53,181 nucleotides of DNA from Stutzerimonas kirkiae (lineage in GTDB: Bacteria > Pseudomonadota > Gammaproteobacteria > Pseudomonadales > Pseudomonadaceae). Positions 42,753 to 51,260 of the stretch are shown one piece after another. Position 1 is the stretch's first letter. Every line of letters begins with the position of its first letter. Where the stretch lies: positions 1 to 53,181 of the forward strand of contig NZ_QJUO01000032.1 in NCBI RefSeq assembly GCF_004327335.1. The letters run 5' to 3'. Position numbers and translations under genes: made by a program. The notes under the pieces were generated by a model, which worked only from the letters and a program-made list of their open reading frames with translations, was not told the DNA's origin and searched no databases.

Positions 42753-43291
42753 CAGGGAGTTCCGAGTAGATGATCGGCGACCGCCGACAGGTTGGGGAAA
42801 ACCTGCGTGCCCGTGGGCAGTGCGCTTTTCAGGGTCTTTTCGCCCTTTCCGGTCCTGACCAGATAGGGAGTGCAGCCCAGCGAGATACCGGCTTGCAGGT
42901 CGCGCAGGCTATCGCCGACCACTGGTACGCCATCCAGGTCGGCCAGGTGGAAGTGCCCGGCGATGGTGCGGAACAGGCCCGGGCGGGGCTTGCGGCAATC
43001 GCAGTGGTCTTCCGGAGCGTGGGGGCAATGGACGACCAGCTCGATATGCCCGCCCTGCTCCGTCGCCAGGCGTTGCATCTTGCGGTGCATGGCCTCCAGC
43101 GCGTCGGCATCGAACATGCCGCGTGCCAGGCCGGACTGGTTGGTCGCCACGGCGACCGTCCAGCCCGCCTTGCACAAGCGAGCGATGGCTTCCAGCGAAC
43201 CGGGGAGCGGAATCCACTCGTCCACCGATTTGACGTAGGCATCGGAGTCTTCATTGATGACTCCGTCGCGGTCGAGAACTATCAGTTTCAA
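42752..43291 (-). CDS. gmhB: D-glycero-beta-D-manno-heptose-1,7-bisphosphate 7-phosphatase
   Basis: HAD phosphatase for LPS core heptose synthesis. The catalytic motif is VLDRDGVIN near the N-terminus, and the zinc-binding cysteine/histidine loop is CPHAPEDHCDCRKP. There is no ATG at the expected N-terminus (family start MKLIxLDRDG). The most likely start is TTG at 43291 (giving LKLIVLDRDG, 179 residues), with another TTG overlapping the glyS stop (TTGGCTAA). The ATG at 43384 lies inside glyS and would add a non-family peptide. Confidence 0.9.
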   Translation of the reverse strand: MKLIVLDRDGVINEDSDAYVKSVDEWIPLPGSLEAIARLCKAGWTVAVATNQSGLARGMFDADALEAMHRKMQRLATEQGGHIELVVHCPHAPEDHCDCRKPRPGLFRTIAGHFHLADLDGVPVVGDSLRDLQAGISLGCTPYLVRTGKGEKTLKSALPTGTQVFPNLSAVADHLLGTP

Positions 43292-43295
43292 TGAG

Positions 43296-45350
43296 TTAGC
43301 CAAGCACGGAAATGTCGGCAACGCCCAGGAACAGGGCGCGCAGGCGGGCCAGCAACGCATAGCGGTTGGCGCGCACCGAGGCATCCTCGGCGTTCACCAG
43401 CACCGCTTCGAAGAAGGCATCCACCGGGCCACGCAGGTGCGCCAGGCGCTCCAGCGCTTCCTTGTACTGGCGAGCCGCCGCCAGCGGTTGCACGGCCTGC
43501 TCGGCCTGCTGGATCGCCGAGTACAGCGAGAACTCGGTGGCGTTATCGAAGTAGCGTGGCTCCACGCTCTCCGGCAGGATGTCCTGCGCCTTGCCCAGCA
43601 GGTTCGATACGCGTTTGTTGGCCGCGGCCAGTGCTTCGGCCTCCGGCAGCGAGCGGAATGCCTGCACGGCTTGCACGCGCTGGTCGAAGTCCAGTGCCGA
43701 GGCCGGCTGCACGGCGCGCACCGAGAGATAGCAGGCCACTTCGACGCCTTCGTCCTCGTAGCGCGCGCGCAAGCGGTCGAAGATGAACTCCAGCACCTGC
43801 TCGGCGACATCGCTGGCGCTGACCTTGCTGGCGTATTGCGCCAGGGCGAAGTTCACCGCCCTGACCAGGTCCAGGTCCAGCCGCTTTTCGATCAGGATGC
43901 GCAGGATGCCCAGCGCGGCTCGGCGCAAGGCGTAGGGGTCCTTGCTGCCGGTGGGCAGCATGCCGATGCCGAAGATGCCGACCAGGGTGTCGAGCTTGTC
44001 GGCGATCGCCAGGATCGCGCCGGTCAGCGTCGAGGGCAGTTCGGCCCCGGCGCCGCGCGGCATGTATTGTTCGTTCAGGGCCTGGGCGAGCTCTTCCGGC
44101 TCGTCGCCGCCGAGGGCGTAGTAATAGCCGGCGATGCCCTGCATTTCCGGGAATTCACCGACCATTTCGGTGGCCAGGTCGCACTTGCTCAACAGCCCGG
44201 CGCGGGCGGCGTACGGCACGTTGCCGCCCAGGCTTTCGGCGATGAAGGCGGCCAGGTGGGAAACTCGCACGGCCTTGTCGTAGACGCTGCCGAGCTGGGC
44301 CTGGAAGACCACGTTCTGCAGGCGCTCGTTGAAGCTTTCCAGGGGCTGCTTCTTGTCCTGCCTGAAGAAGAACTCGGCGTCGGTCAGGCGCGGGCGTACC
44401 ACCTTCTCGTTGCCGGCGACGATCTGCTGCGGGTCGAGGCTCTCGATATTGGCCACGGTGATGAAGCGCGGCAGCAGCTTGCCGGTGTCATCCAGCAGGC
44501 AGAAGTATTTCTGGTTGTCCTGCATGGTGGCGATCAGCGCTTCCTGCGGCACGTCGAGGAAGCGCTCCTCGAACGAGCAGACCAGCGGCACCGGCCATTC
44601 CACCAGGGCGGTGACTTCATCGAGCAGCGCCGGTGGTACGATAGCCCTGCCGTTCTGCTCGCCCGCCAGTTGTTCGGTGCGGCGGGCGATCAGTTCGCGA
44701 CGTTCGGCGAAGTCGGCGATCACACGGGCGCCACGCAGGTCTTCCAGGTAGCTGGACGGCTGGCTGATACGCACCGGTGCCGGGCTGTGGAAGCGGTGCC
44801 CGCGGGATTCGCGACTGGCGCGCTGGGCGAGGATCTCGCAGTCGATCACCTGGTCGCCGAACAGCATCACCAGCCACTGCGTCGGACGTACGAACTCTTC
44901 CTTGCGCGCCGCCCAGCGCATGCGCTTGGGAATCGGCAGGGCGCCCAGCGAAGCGCTGACGATCTGTGGCAGCAACTCGCTGGCCGGCTGGCCGGGGATG
45001 GTGCGGCTGAATTTGAGCTTGGCGCCGCTGCGGTCGATTTCCGCCAGGTCCACCCCGCACTTGCGGGCGAAGCCGAGGGCGGCCTGGGTCGGTTCGCCAT
45101 CGGCATCGAAGGCGGCCTGTACAGGCGGGCCGTCGAGGTTGACGCTACGCTCGGGCTGCTCGGTGGAGAGGTTGGCGACGAATACCGCCAGGCGGCGCGG
45201 CGCGGCGTAGACGTGGGTCTGGCCATGGGCCAGGCCGGCCTCTTTCAGGCCCGTCTCGATGCCGGCGAGGAAGGCTGCGGCCAGTTTCGGCAGGGCCTTG
45301 GGTGGCAGCTCCTCGGTGCCCAGTTCCACCAGAAAATCCAGTGCACTCAT
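43296..45350 (-). CDS. glyS: Glycyl-tRNA synthetase beta subunit
   Basis: tRNA-binding subunit of the bacterial alpha2beta2 glycyl-tRNA synthetase, 684 residues. It has the N-terminal [18 protein letters not shown], the central HD-like and KMSxx-free B3/B4 region, and a C-terminal DALR/anticodon-binding tail. Its ATG overlaps the glyQ stop (ATGA), giving the coupled glyQ-glyS pair. Confidence 0.97.
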   Translation of the reverse strand: MSALDFLVELGTEELPPKALPKLAAAFLAGIETGLKEAGLAHGQTHVYAAPRRLAVFVANLSTEQPERSVNLDGPPVQAAFDADGEPTQAALGFARKCGVDLAEIDRSGAKLKFSRTIPGQPASELLPQIVSASLGALPIPKRMRWAARKEEFVRPTQWLVMLFGDQVIDCEILAQRASRESRGHRFHSPAPVRISQPSSYLEDLRGARVIADFAERRELIARRTEQLAGEQNGRAIVPPALLDEVTALVEWPVPLVCSFEERFLDVPQEALIATMQDNQKYFCLLDDTGKLLPRFITVANIESLDPQQIVAGNEKVVRPRLTDAEFFFRQDKKQPLESFNERLQNVVFQAQLGSVYDKAVRVSHLAAFIAESLGGNVPYAARAGLLSKCDLATEMVGEFPEMQGIAGYYYALGGDEPEELAQALNEQYMPRGAGAELPSTLTGAILAIADKLDTLVGIFGIGMLPTGSKDPYALRRAALGILRILIEKRLDLDLVRAVNFALAQYASKVSASDVAEQVLEFIFDRLRARYEDEGVEVACYLSVRAVQPASALDFDQRVQAVQAFRSLPEAEALAAANKRVSNLLGKAQDILPESVEPRYFDNATEFSLYSAIQQAEQAVQPLAAARQYKEALERLAHLRGPVDAFFEAVLVNAEDASVRANRYALLARLRALFLGVADISVLG

Positions 45351-46294
45351 TGTGCTGCCTCCAGTTTGGCCAGTACTTCGTCACGCAGGTCGCCGGGCGC
45401 CATCGGGAAGCCCAGGCGTGCCCTGGCTTGCAGGTAGCTCTGTGCGATGGCGCGGGCCAGACTGCGTACGCGCAGGATGTAACGCTGGCGCTCGGTCACC
45501 GAGATGGCGCGGCGGGCATCGAGCAGGTTGAAGGTATGGGAAGCCTTGAGCACCATCTCATAGGCCGGCAGCGGCAGTTCGAGGCCGATCAGCCGGTTGG
45601 CTTCGCTCTCGTAGAAGTCGAACAGTTCGAACAGCTTCGGCACATTGGCGTGTTCGAAGTTGTAGGTGGATTGCTCCACTTCGTTCTGGTGGAACACGTC
45701 GCCGTAGGTCACGGTGCCAAAGGGGCCGTCCGTCCAGATCAGGTCGTAGACCGAGTCGACGCCCTGCAGGTACATGGCCAGGCGCTCCAGGCCATAGGTG
45801 ATCTCGCCGGTGACCGGATAGCACTCGATGCCGCCGACTTGCTGGAAGTAGGTGAACTGGGTCACTTCCATGCCGTTCAGCCAGACTTCCCAACCCAGGC
45901 CCCAGGCGCCCAGGGTCGGCGATTCCCAGTTGTCCTCGACGAAGCGCACGTCATGCACGGCGGTGTCCACGCCGATGCGTCGCAGCGATTCCAGGTACAG
46001 GTCCTGGATGTTGTCGGGGTTGGGCTTGAGCACCACCTGGAACTGGTAGTAGTGCTGCAAGCGGTTGGGGTTCTCGCCGTAGCGACCGTCCGCCGGGCGG
46101 CGGGAGGGCTGGACATAGGCGGCGTTCCAGGTCTCGGGACCGATGGCGCGCAGGAAGGTGGCGGTGTGGAAGGTGCCGGCACCCATTTCCATGTCATAGG
46201 GCTGCAGGACCACGCACCCCTGTTCGGCCCAGTAGCTTTGCAGGGCGAGGATCAGATCCTGGAAGGTGCGCACGGCAGGCGTAGTCTGGCTCAC
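45347..46294 (-). CDS. glyQ: Glycyl-tRNA synthetase alpha subunit
   Basis: Catalytic subunit, 315 residues from GTG at 46294 ([14 protein letters not shown]), with an AGGTGA ribosome site about eight bases upstream. It has the class II motifs around [19 protein letters not shown] and [20 protein letters not shown] longer upstream ORF extends into non-coding sequence and is not conserved. In many Pseudomonas tag and htrB lie upstream; here the chemoreceptor gene does. Confidence 0.97.
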   Translation of the reverse strand: MSQTTPAVRTFQDLILALQSYWAEQGCVVLQPYDMEMGAGTFHTATFLRAIGPETWNAAYVQPSRRPADGRYGENPNRLQHYYQFQVVLKPNPDNIQDLYLESLRRIGVDTAVHDVRFVEDNWESPTLGAWGLGWEVWLNGMEVTQFTYFQQVGGIECYPVTGEITYGLERLAMYLQGVDSVYDLIWTDGPFGTVTYGDVFHQNEVEQSTYNFEHANVPKLFELFDFYESEANRLIGLELPLPAYEMVLKASHTFNLLDARRAISVTERQRYILRVRSLARAIAQSYLQARARLGFPMAPGDLRDEVLAKLEAAQ

Positions 46295-46632
46295 GAAAAA
46301 TTCACCTGTGGGGGCTGCGACGGAAAGCCGGAGAGTATACCCGATGCAACGGCAAACCCGCATGCGCTGTAGCTTTGCACTGGGTGTCGCAGTGCCTGGA
46401 GATGCCATGGCGGCCTGTCCGGCATTGCTCATGGATCGTGCAATCGGCGTATTCGGATGGGGCCTTGCCAATGGAGAGGCCGCAAGGGGCATTGTGTGGG
46501 CGCTCATCTATATGATGATTTTTATCAACACAATAGACGTTAAATGTCAATTAAACATTGAAAGCCCTCTAGCGCGATTGTTTCAGGCCGATAACCCATT
46601 CACTTCCTCATGCGATGAATCGGGGTGCCGCC
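46295..46632. other. glyQ / chemoreceptor intergenic region
   Basis: A 338-nt gap between the divergent glyQ and chemoreceptor genes. It must hold the glyQ promoter (left part) and the FliA-like promoter near the right end. A 128-codon plus-strand ORF covers much of it, but it is cysteine- and methionine-rich without family resemblance and overlaps regulatory sequence, so I do not call it. The right 100 nt are AT-rich. Confidence 0.45.
46568..46594 (+). promoter_or_regulatory. FliA (sigma-28) type promoter for the chemoreceptor gene
   Basis: GCCGATAA at 46587-46594 is an exact flagellar sigma-28 -10 element. TCTAG at 46568-46572, 14 nt upstream, is a 4/5 match to the TCAAG -35 half. The predicted start of transcription is about 30 nt before the ATG at 46633. 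Chemoreceptor genes are known FliA targets. Confidence 0.7.
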
Positions 46633-48537
46633 ATGTTTCGACTGTTCGATGATCTGAATGCGGGTATCAAGCTTGCGGTCGGCTTTGGCCTCGTTCTGTT
46701 GCTGACGATAGGGATTTCCCTGGTAGGCACCTTTTCCACTGGCGGGCTCATCGAGCGTGGCGACAAGTTGCAGGCTATCCAGGAGTTGAACGAGGCCAGC
46801 AAGGACCTGCGGATTGCCCGGCTGAACTACACCCAGTCACCGACCGGGCAGAACCAGGAGGTGGTGGGCAAGTTGCTGGATTTTCTGCAGCAGAAGGAGA
46901 ACGAGCTTTCCTCGCGGCTGAGTGACCGGAGCGAATTGGAGCTGTTGAGCCGTTTCGAACAGCACCTGAAGGATTACCGGGAGACCTTCGAGCGGCTGGT
47001 GGCTACCCGGCATAGCCGTGACCAGGTACACCAGAGCTTCCTCAGGAATGCCGCCGATGCCACCCAGGCGGTCCTGCGCATAGAAGACAGCATTGGCAGG
47101 CAGCCTGAAGGCGATGCGCGCACCCTGCAACTGCTGGCTGTTTCACGTTTCAGCAGTACCTACGTACAGGCCCGCCTGCAGACGCTCAATTACATTCTCA
47201 GGGAAGACGCCAGCCTTCTGGCATCCTCCCGGGCCGCTGTCGAACAGGCCGGAGCCGCCGCCGCGGCATTGGACACGAGCGATGGTGCCGGCCAGCAGGC
47301 CCTCAAGGGCGCCATCGACAGCTATATCGCCGATTTCGACCGCTTCCAGGCCGACACCGAATCCTTGCAGCGGGAGCGCCAGGATCTGTTCGATCATATC
47401 GAGAAAATCCTCGGCATCACCCAGGCACTGCAACAGAGCCAGTTGGGCAAGCGTGACAGCGAAGCCTCTTCCGCCTATCTGTTGCTGAACGCCAGCGCCC
47501 TGGTGGCACTGTTCATCGGCATACTGGCCGCGGTGGTCATCAGCCGGCGCATCACCCAGCCTCTGCAGCAGACGCTGACGGCCGTTGGCCATATCGCCGC
47601 GGGTGATCTGACCCGTGACCTGCTGACTTCCCGCAAGGATGAGATCGGTCGCCTGCAGCAGGGCGTACAGAACATGACCCAGAGCCTGCGCGAACTGATC
47701 GGGCATATCAGCGACAGCACCACGCAGATTGCCAGCGCCGCCGAGCAGTTGTCGGCGGTTACCGAGCAGACCAGTGCCGGCGTCAACAGCCAGAAGGTGG
47801 AGACCGACCAGGTGGCCACTGCCATGAACGAAATGGCGGCCACCGTTCATGAAGTTGCACGCAATGCCGAAGATGCTTCGAATATCGCCCGTCAGGCCGA
47901 TCAGGATGCGCAGCAGGGTGAGCGCGTGGTACGCAAGGCCGTCGAGCAGATGAACCACCTGGCCGAAGAGGTCGAGCAATCCGCCAGCACGATCCTGCAA
48001 CTGAAGCAGGAAAGCGACAAGATCGGGGGTGTGCTGGATGTGATCAAGGCGGTGGCCGAGCAGACCAACCTGCTGGCGCTGAACGCTGCTATCGAAGCCG
48101 CTCGGGCCGGGGAAGCCGGGCGCGGTTTCGCCGTGGTCGCCGATGAAGTGCGCGGCCTGGCCCAGCGCACGCAGAAATCCACCGAGGAAATCGAAGAGCT
48201 GATCGCCAGCCTGCAAGGCGGGACCCAGCAATCCGCGACATTGATGGAGAAGAACCGGGAACTGACCCATGAAACCGCCGAACTGGCACGTGAGGCGGGC
48301 CGGGCGCTGGAGAGCATCACCCACTCGGTGTCGAGTATCCAGTCGATGAATCAGCAGATCGCCACGGCCGCCGAGGAGCAGAGCGCGGTGGCCGAGGAAA
48401 TCAATCGCAGCGTGATCAATGTGCGCGACATTTCCGAACAGAGCGCCGCCGCCAGTGAAGAAACCGCCGCCTCCAGCGTCGAGCTGGCGCGGCTGGGGAC
48501 GGACCTGCAGCAGGTGATCGGGCGCTTCCGTATCTGA
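46633..48537 (+). CDS. Methyl-accepting chemotaxis protein
   Basis: Inner-membrane chemoreceptor of 634 residues. Its first membrane helix is at about residues 12-32. An all-helical periplasmic sensor of about 245 residues follows, the size of the helical bimodular (HBM) type. The second membrane helix is [15 protein letters not shown], then comes a HAMP domain ([15 protein letters not shown]) and a C-terminal signalling domain with the invariant hairpin tip [19 protein letters not shown]. Known HBM receptors bind organic acids. The ATG at 46633 (MFRLFDD) fits the FliA-like promoter and family N-termini better than the ATG at 46615. Confidence 0.93.
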   Translation: MFRLFDDLNAGIKLAVGFGLVLLLTIGISLVGTFSTGGLIERGDKLQAIQELNEASKDLRIARLNYTQSPTGQNQEVVGKLLDFLQQKENELSSRLSDRSELELLSRFEQHLKDYRETFERLVATRHSRDQVHQSFLRNAADATQAVLRIEDSIGRQPEGDARTLQLLAVSRFSSTYVQARLQTLNYILREDASLLASSRAAVEQAGAAAAALDTSDGAGQQALKGAIDSYIADFDRFQADTESLQRERQDLFDHIEKILGITQALQQSQLGKRDSEASSAYLLLNASALVALFIGILAAVVISRRITQPLQQTLTAVGHIAAGDLTRDLLTSRKDEIGRLQQGVQNMTQSLRELIGHISDSTTQIASAAEQLSAVTEQTSAGVNSQKVETDQVATAMNEMAATVHEVARNAEDASNIARQADQDAQQGERVVRKAVEQMNHLAEEVEQSASTILQLKQESDKIGGVLDVIKAVAEQTNLLALNAAIEAARAGEAGRGFAVVADEVRGLAQRTQKSTEEIEELIASLQGGTQQSATLMEKNRELTHETAELAREAGRALESITHSVSSIQSMNQQIATAAEEQSAVAEEINRSVINVRDISEQSAAASEETAASSVELARLGTDLQQVIGRFRI

Positions 48538-48597
48538 GCCACCACCTCGCCGGCACCGAGGCGATTACGCCAGGCGCCCGGTTCACTGAACAACTCC

Positions 48598-48652
48598 GTA
48601 GGAGCGGCCTTGGTCGCGAATGACGGCGTGCTGGCGGCCAAGCTGCTCCTAT
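48598..48652. repeat. REP-like repeat pair
   Basis: An arm beginning GTAGGAGCGGCCTTGGTCGC at 48598 faces an imperfect inverted copy at 48633-48652 (GCGGCCAAGCTGCTCCTAT). It is the same family as the repeat at 40517-40584 and sits between two converging genes, a typical REP location. Confidence 0.75.
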
Positions 48653-48667
48653 GGATGGCGGCGCGGA

Positions 48668-49174
48668 TCAGCCCAGCGGTTCCTCGGCCTCGACGCCCTG
48701 GCGGAACACCTCATAAACCACCACGGGAATATCCAGATCGCCCAGGTGTTTCTCCACCAGCGGCCTGACTTCCGCCCACTCGAGGCCGCCCACGCCGGTC
48801 GCCAGGCGCGGCAGGGCCAGGCTGTGGATGCCCTCGCTCTGTACATGGTGCGCCAGTTCCTTGAGGCAGCGGCTGACGTTTTCCAGGCTGGCCTTGCCCG
48901 GCTTGCCGGCCGGACCACGGTGCAGATCTTCCTGGGTCAGCAGGTTGACGATGCCGCGCACGCTACCATCGGCATCCACCCCGGACCATGCCCACAGGGT
49001 GCCGGATTCCGGCGAGTTGTCATGCGCCCAGTGGCGATAGTCGCGCACCAGCGAGGGCCAGCGCTGGCGCAGCTCCAAGGCCAGCCCCTTGTCGAAGTGA
49101 TCGTGCGGCGCGATACCGTGGGCGATGACCTGGGCGTGGGAAAGCAGGATGTCGCCTTCGACGAAATGAATCAT
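48668..49174 (-). CDS. Macro domain protein
   Basis: A 168-residue protein consisting of one macro domain, the fold that binds ADP-ribose. It starts HFVEGDILLSHAQVIAHGIAP, where the family has (N/D)GDI...AxVIAHxxN/x, and contains ALPRLATGVGGLEW, the glycine-rich phosphate loop. Relatives hydrolyse ADP-ribose-1''-phosphate or remove ADP-ribose from proteins or DNA. No ADP-ribosyltransferase (for example DarT) is adjacent, so a toxin-antitoxin role is not supported here. Confidence 0.88.
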   Translation of the reverse strand: MIHFVEGDILLSHAQVIAHGIAPHDHFDKGLALELRQRWPSLVRDYRHWAHDNSPESGTLWAWSGVDADGSVRGIVNLLTQEDLHRGPAGKPGKASLENVSRCLKELAHHVQSEGIHSLALPRLATGVGGLEWAEVRPLVEKHLGDLDIPVVVYEVFRQGVEAEEPLG

Positions 49175-49331
49175 GCATATCTCCTTGGTTTTTGCCTGTT
49201 TCCAGCATGAACCTTTCGTTGCTGGCGGGCTTGATACAGGTCATCAGGGGGGGCCATGACTGCTGTGAGACTGGATTGGCAATAGTGTGTCTGGCCATAG
49301 GGTGCAGAGCGTGATCTCGGGCTCACCTTCC

Positions 49332-49441
49332 CTGTGCGAATGCCTGGTGGCGGGACGGGGCACGCGTGAATACATCCCTGTAGCTCTTCGCCGCCATCCC
49401 TGGCGGCGAAGGCCCCGTCCCACCACCAGGCATCCGCACAG
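49332..49441. repeat. Compound palindrome 1
   Basis: Outer arms of 30 nt at 49332-49361 and 49412-49441 pair at 28 of 30 positions. Inside, CTTCGCCGCC (49386-49395), loop ATCCCT, GGCGGCGAAG (49402-49411) forms a perfect 10-bp hairpin abutting the right arm. A second small hairpin around TACA-TCCC-TGTA is at 49371-49382. The folded form has a long stem crowned by two hairpins. Confidence 0.8.
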
Positions 49442-49544
49442 TCACCTTCAGTAGCGCCTGTGGGAAAGAGCGCGAAACAGAAAGCCCTATGGATGATTCG
49501 GTACTACGCCGACAGCTCTTTCCATAGTCGCCACGGTATCTACC

Positions 49545-49646
49545 GCGAGCCCCGCTACGAAACCTTCGTCGTCAGGGACGCCGACGAAGAGCACCCCCTT
49601 ATTCATATGGGCGACGGGTGCATACGTGTTTCGTAGCGGGGCTCGC
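49545..49646. repeat. Compound palindrome 2
   Basis: Outer arms GCGAGCCCCGCTACGAAAC (49545-49563) and its exact reverse complement (49628-49646) form a perfect 19-bp stem. Inside are CTTCGTCG (49564-49571) paired with CGACGAAG (49582-49589), directly abutting the left arm, and GCACCC (49591-49596) paired with GGGTGC (49616-49621). The same layout, in opposite orientation, is seen in palindrome 1, with the inner hairpin again carrying an AGGGAY loop. Confidence 0.8.
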
Positions 49647-49744
49647 CGGGTTCGCAACAACGCGGACAACAAAACATCGCCAGCGGCCTACGATAAAACG
49701 CACACTGGATTGCCAATCCGATATCTCCCCCATGACATCGTCAT

Positions 49745-51007
49745 TCAGCGATAGCGAACACCCAATTGCGCCAGTGCCTGCCAGTAGCCCGGATAGGTCT
49801 TGCTCACGCAGGCCGGGTCGAGGATCTCCAGGCCGTCGATCTTCAATGCCGCCAGGGCGAAGCTCATGGCGATGCGGTGGTCGGCATAGGTTTCGATACG
49901 CGCCGGCAGATGTTGCCCGGCCAGGTTCGGATCGGCAGCCACCAGCAGGTCATCGCCCTCCTCCACGGCCAGCCCCGGACGGATGCGCGACAGCTCGGTG
50001 GCCAGCGCCGCGATCCGGTCGCATTCCTTGACCCGCAGGTTGGCGATGCCGGTGAAGCGCACCGGGGTGCGGTTGAAAGCCGCCAGTACCGCCAGGGTGG
50101 GAATGGCGTCCTGCATCTGGGCGCCGTCGATCAGCGCCGGCATGTCCGGGAAGCTGTCGATCAGCGCCTTGGCCCGTGCGTCCGGCTGGGTGAACTCGGA
50201 GGCTGGCATGCCCAGGTCGATAGCGCCTCCGCTCAGCGCCTCGGCGGCCCACAGGTAGGTGGCGGCCGAGGCATCCGGCTCGATGGCGAAATCCCGCGCC
50301 TGGTAGCCGGTCGGCTGCACGCGCCAGGTGGCTTCGTCCACCTGCTCTACTTCGGCGCCGAAGGCGCGCATCGCCGCCAGGGTCAGGTCGATATAGCCGC
50401 GTGCGCCGATCTCGCTGCCGAGCAGCGCTACCTCACATGGGCCTTCGGCGCAGGCGGCGACCATCAGCAGTGCCGAGACATACTGGCTGGAGAGGCCACC
50501 GTCGATCTCCATCCGGCCACCCTTGAGGCGGCCGCGGCCCTCGATGGTCACGGGCGGGCAACCATTGCTGGCGGAAATATCCAGCCCGAGGGCGCGCAAG
50601 GCCCGGACCAGCGGCTCGATGGGGCGCTTGTGCATATGTTCGTCGCCATCGACCACCACCCTGCCCTCGCTGTTGGCCAGGGCGGCGGTGAGAAAGCGCA
50701 TAGCGGTCCCGGCATTGCCGAGGAACAGCGGTGCGCTCGGCGTCTGCAGGCGACCCTGGCTGTGCACGACGAAGGTGCTGTCGTCCGGTTCTTCCACCAC
50801 CACGCCCATGGCCCGCAGTGCCTCGGCCATCCAGTGGGTATCGGCGCTCTTGAGGGCACCGCTGAGGCGGCTGCTACCCTTGGCCAGCGCGGCCAGCAGC
50901 AGGGCTCGGTTGGTGATCGATTTGGAGCCGGGCAGGGTCAGTCGGCCACGCAGGGGTTGCTCGATTGGAATGGGGGTCAGGGAAGGACGCTTGAGGAAAT
51001 CGGTCAT
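49745..51007 (-). CDS. aroA: Stand-alone 3-phosphoshikimate 1-carboxyvinyltransferase (EPSP synthase)
   Basis: Sixth step of the shikimate pathway. The 420-residue protein retains the substrate-binding residues: Lys in LPGSKSITNRA, the aspartate in MQDAIPTL, Glu and Arg in VKECDRIAALATEL, Arg in TYADHRIAMS, and Lys in SKTYPGY. The loop normally reading GNAGTAMRPL here reads GNAGTAMRFL, so the proline corresponding to E. coli Pro101 is Phe, while the glycine equivalent to Gly96 is kept. In most Pseudomonas the core EPSP synthase is fused to prephenate dehydrogenase; this one is free-standing. Confidence 0.93.
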   Translation of the reverse strand: MTDFLKRPSLTPIPIEQPLRGRLTLPGSKSITNRALLLAALAKGSSRLSGALKSADTHWMAEALRAMGVVVEEPDDSTFVVHSQGRLQTPSAPLFLGNAGTAMRFLTAALANSEGRVVVDGDEHMHKRPIEPLVRALRALGLDISASNGCPPVTIEGRGRLKGGRMEIDGGLSSQYVSALLMVAACAEGPCEVALLGSEIGARGYIDLTLAAMRAFGAEVEQVDEATWRVQPTGYQARDFAIEPDASAATYLWAAEALSGGAIDLGMPASEFTQPDARAKALIDSFPDMPALIDGAQMQDAIPTLAVLAAFNRTPVRFTGIANLRVKECDRIAALATELSRIRPGLAVEEGDDLLVAADPNLAGQHLPARIETYADHRIAMSFALAALKIDGLEILDPACVSKTYPGYWQALAQLGVRYR

Positions 51008-51100
51008 GGCACGGCCTGCTGGCTCGACGAAAGTGCCGGCGATTATAGCGGCAAGCCAGTGCCTTGGTGATTGGCCTGGGGGGTAGGTACAGAGAGCGAT

Positions 51101-51240
51101 CGCGCTATGCGCTCAAAGCGCCGACAAAAGCGCTGGAGGCTGGACAGCTGGACGTAGAAGCCTTGGTTTCGGACGCTTTTCCCTTTTCCGTCCAGCCAAG
51201 CCTCCAGCGCGTTCATCGAAGGCTTTTGCATATGCTGCGA
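51101..51240. repeat. Dispersed repeat, inverted pair
   Basis: Two head-to-head copies of the unit at 8758-8820. The left copy (51101-51162) reads on the minus strand through CCTCCAGC and GTCCAGCT into CTTCTACGTC. The right copy (about 51188-51240) reads on the plus strand through CGTCCAGCC, CCTCCAGCGC, TTCATCGAAGGCTTTTGC. The pair forms a long imperfect hairpin between aroA and the Rpn-family gene. Confidence 0.7.
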
Positions 51241-51260
51241 CAGTCCCGGAGGAAGCAGGA

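Larger units (their letters stand above)
49175..49744. other. Long non-coding region with two structured palindromes
   Basis: A 570-nt gap between the macro-domain gene and aroA. It contains two compound palindromes (49332-49441 and 49545-49646), described separately. ORFs across it are short, low-complexity translations of the repeats. No RNA gene family is recognised. Confidence 0.7.

Noticed and set aside
43254..45437. 727-codon plus-strand ORF antisense to glyS
   Set aside because: Complement frame of glyS, which has clear homology; same low-information composition as other antisense frames.
49332..49646. Chromosomal integron attC sites
   Set aside because: The arms lack the RYYYAAC/GTTRRRY core sites and no integrase or cassette ORFs are nearby.
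49487..49672. 61-codon ORF across compound palindrome 2
   Set aside because: Its sequence is a translation of the inverted repeat; no ribosome site or family resemblance.
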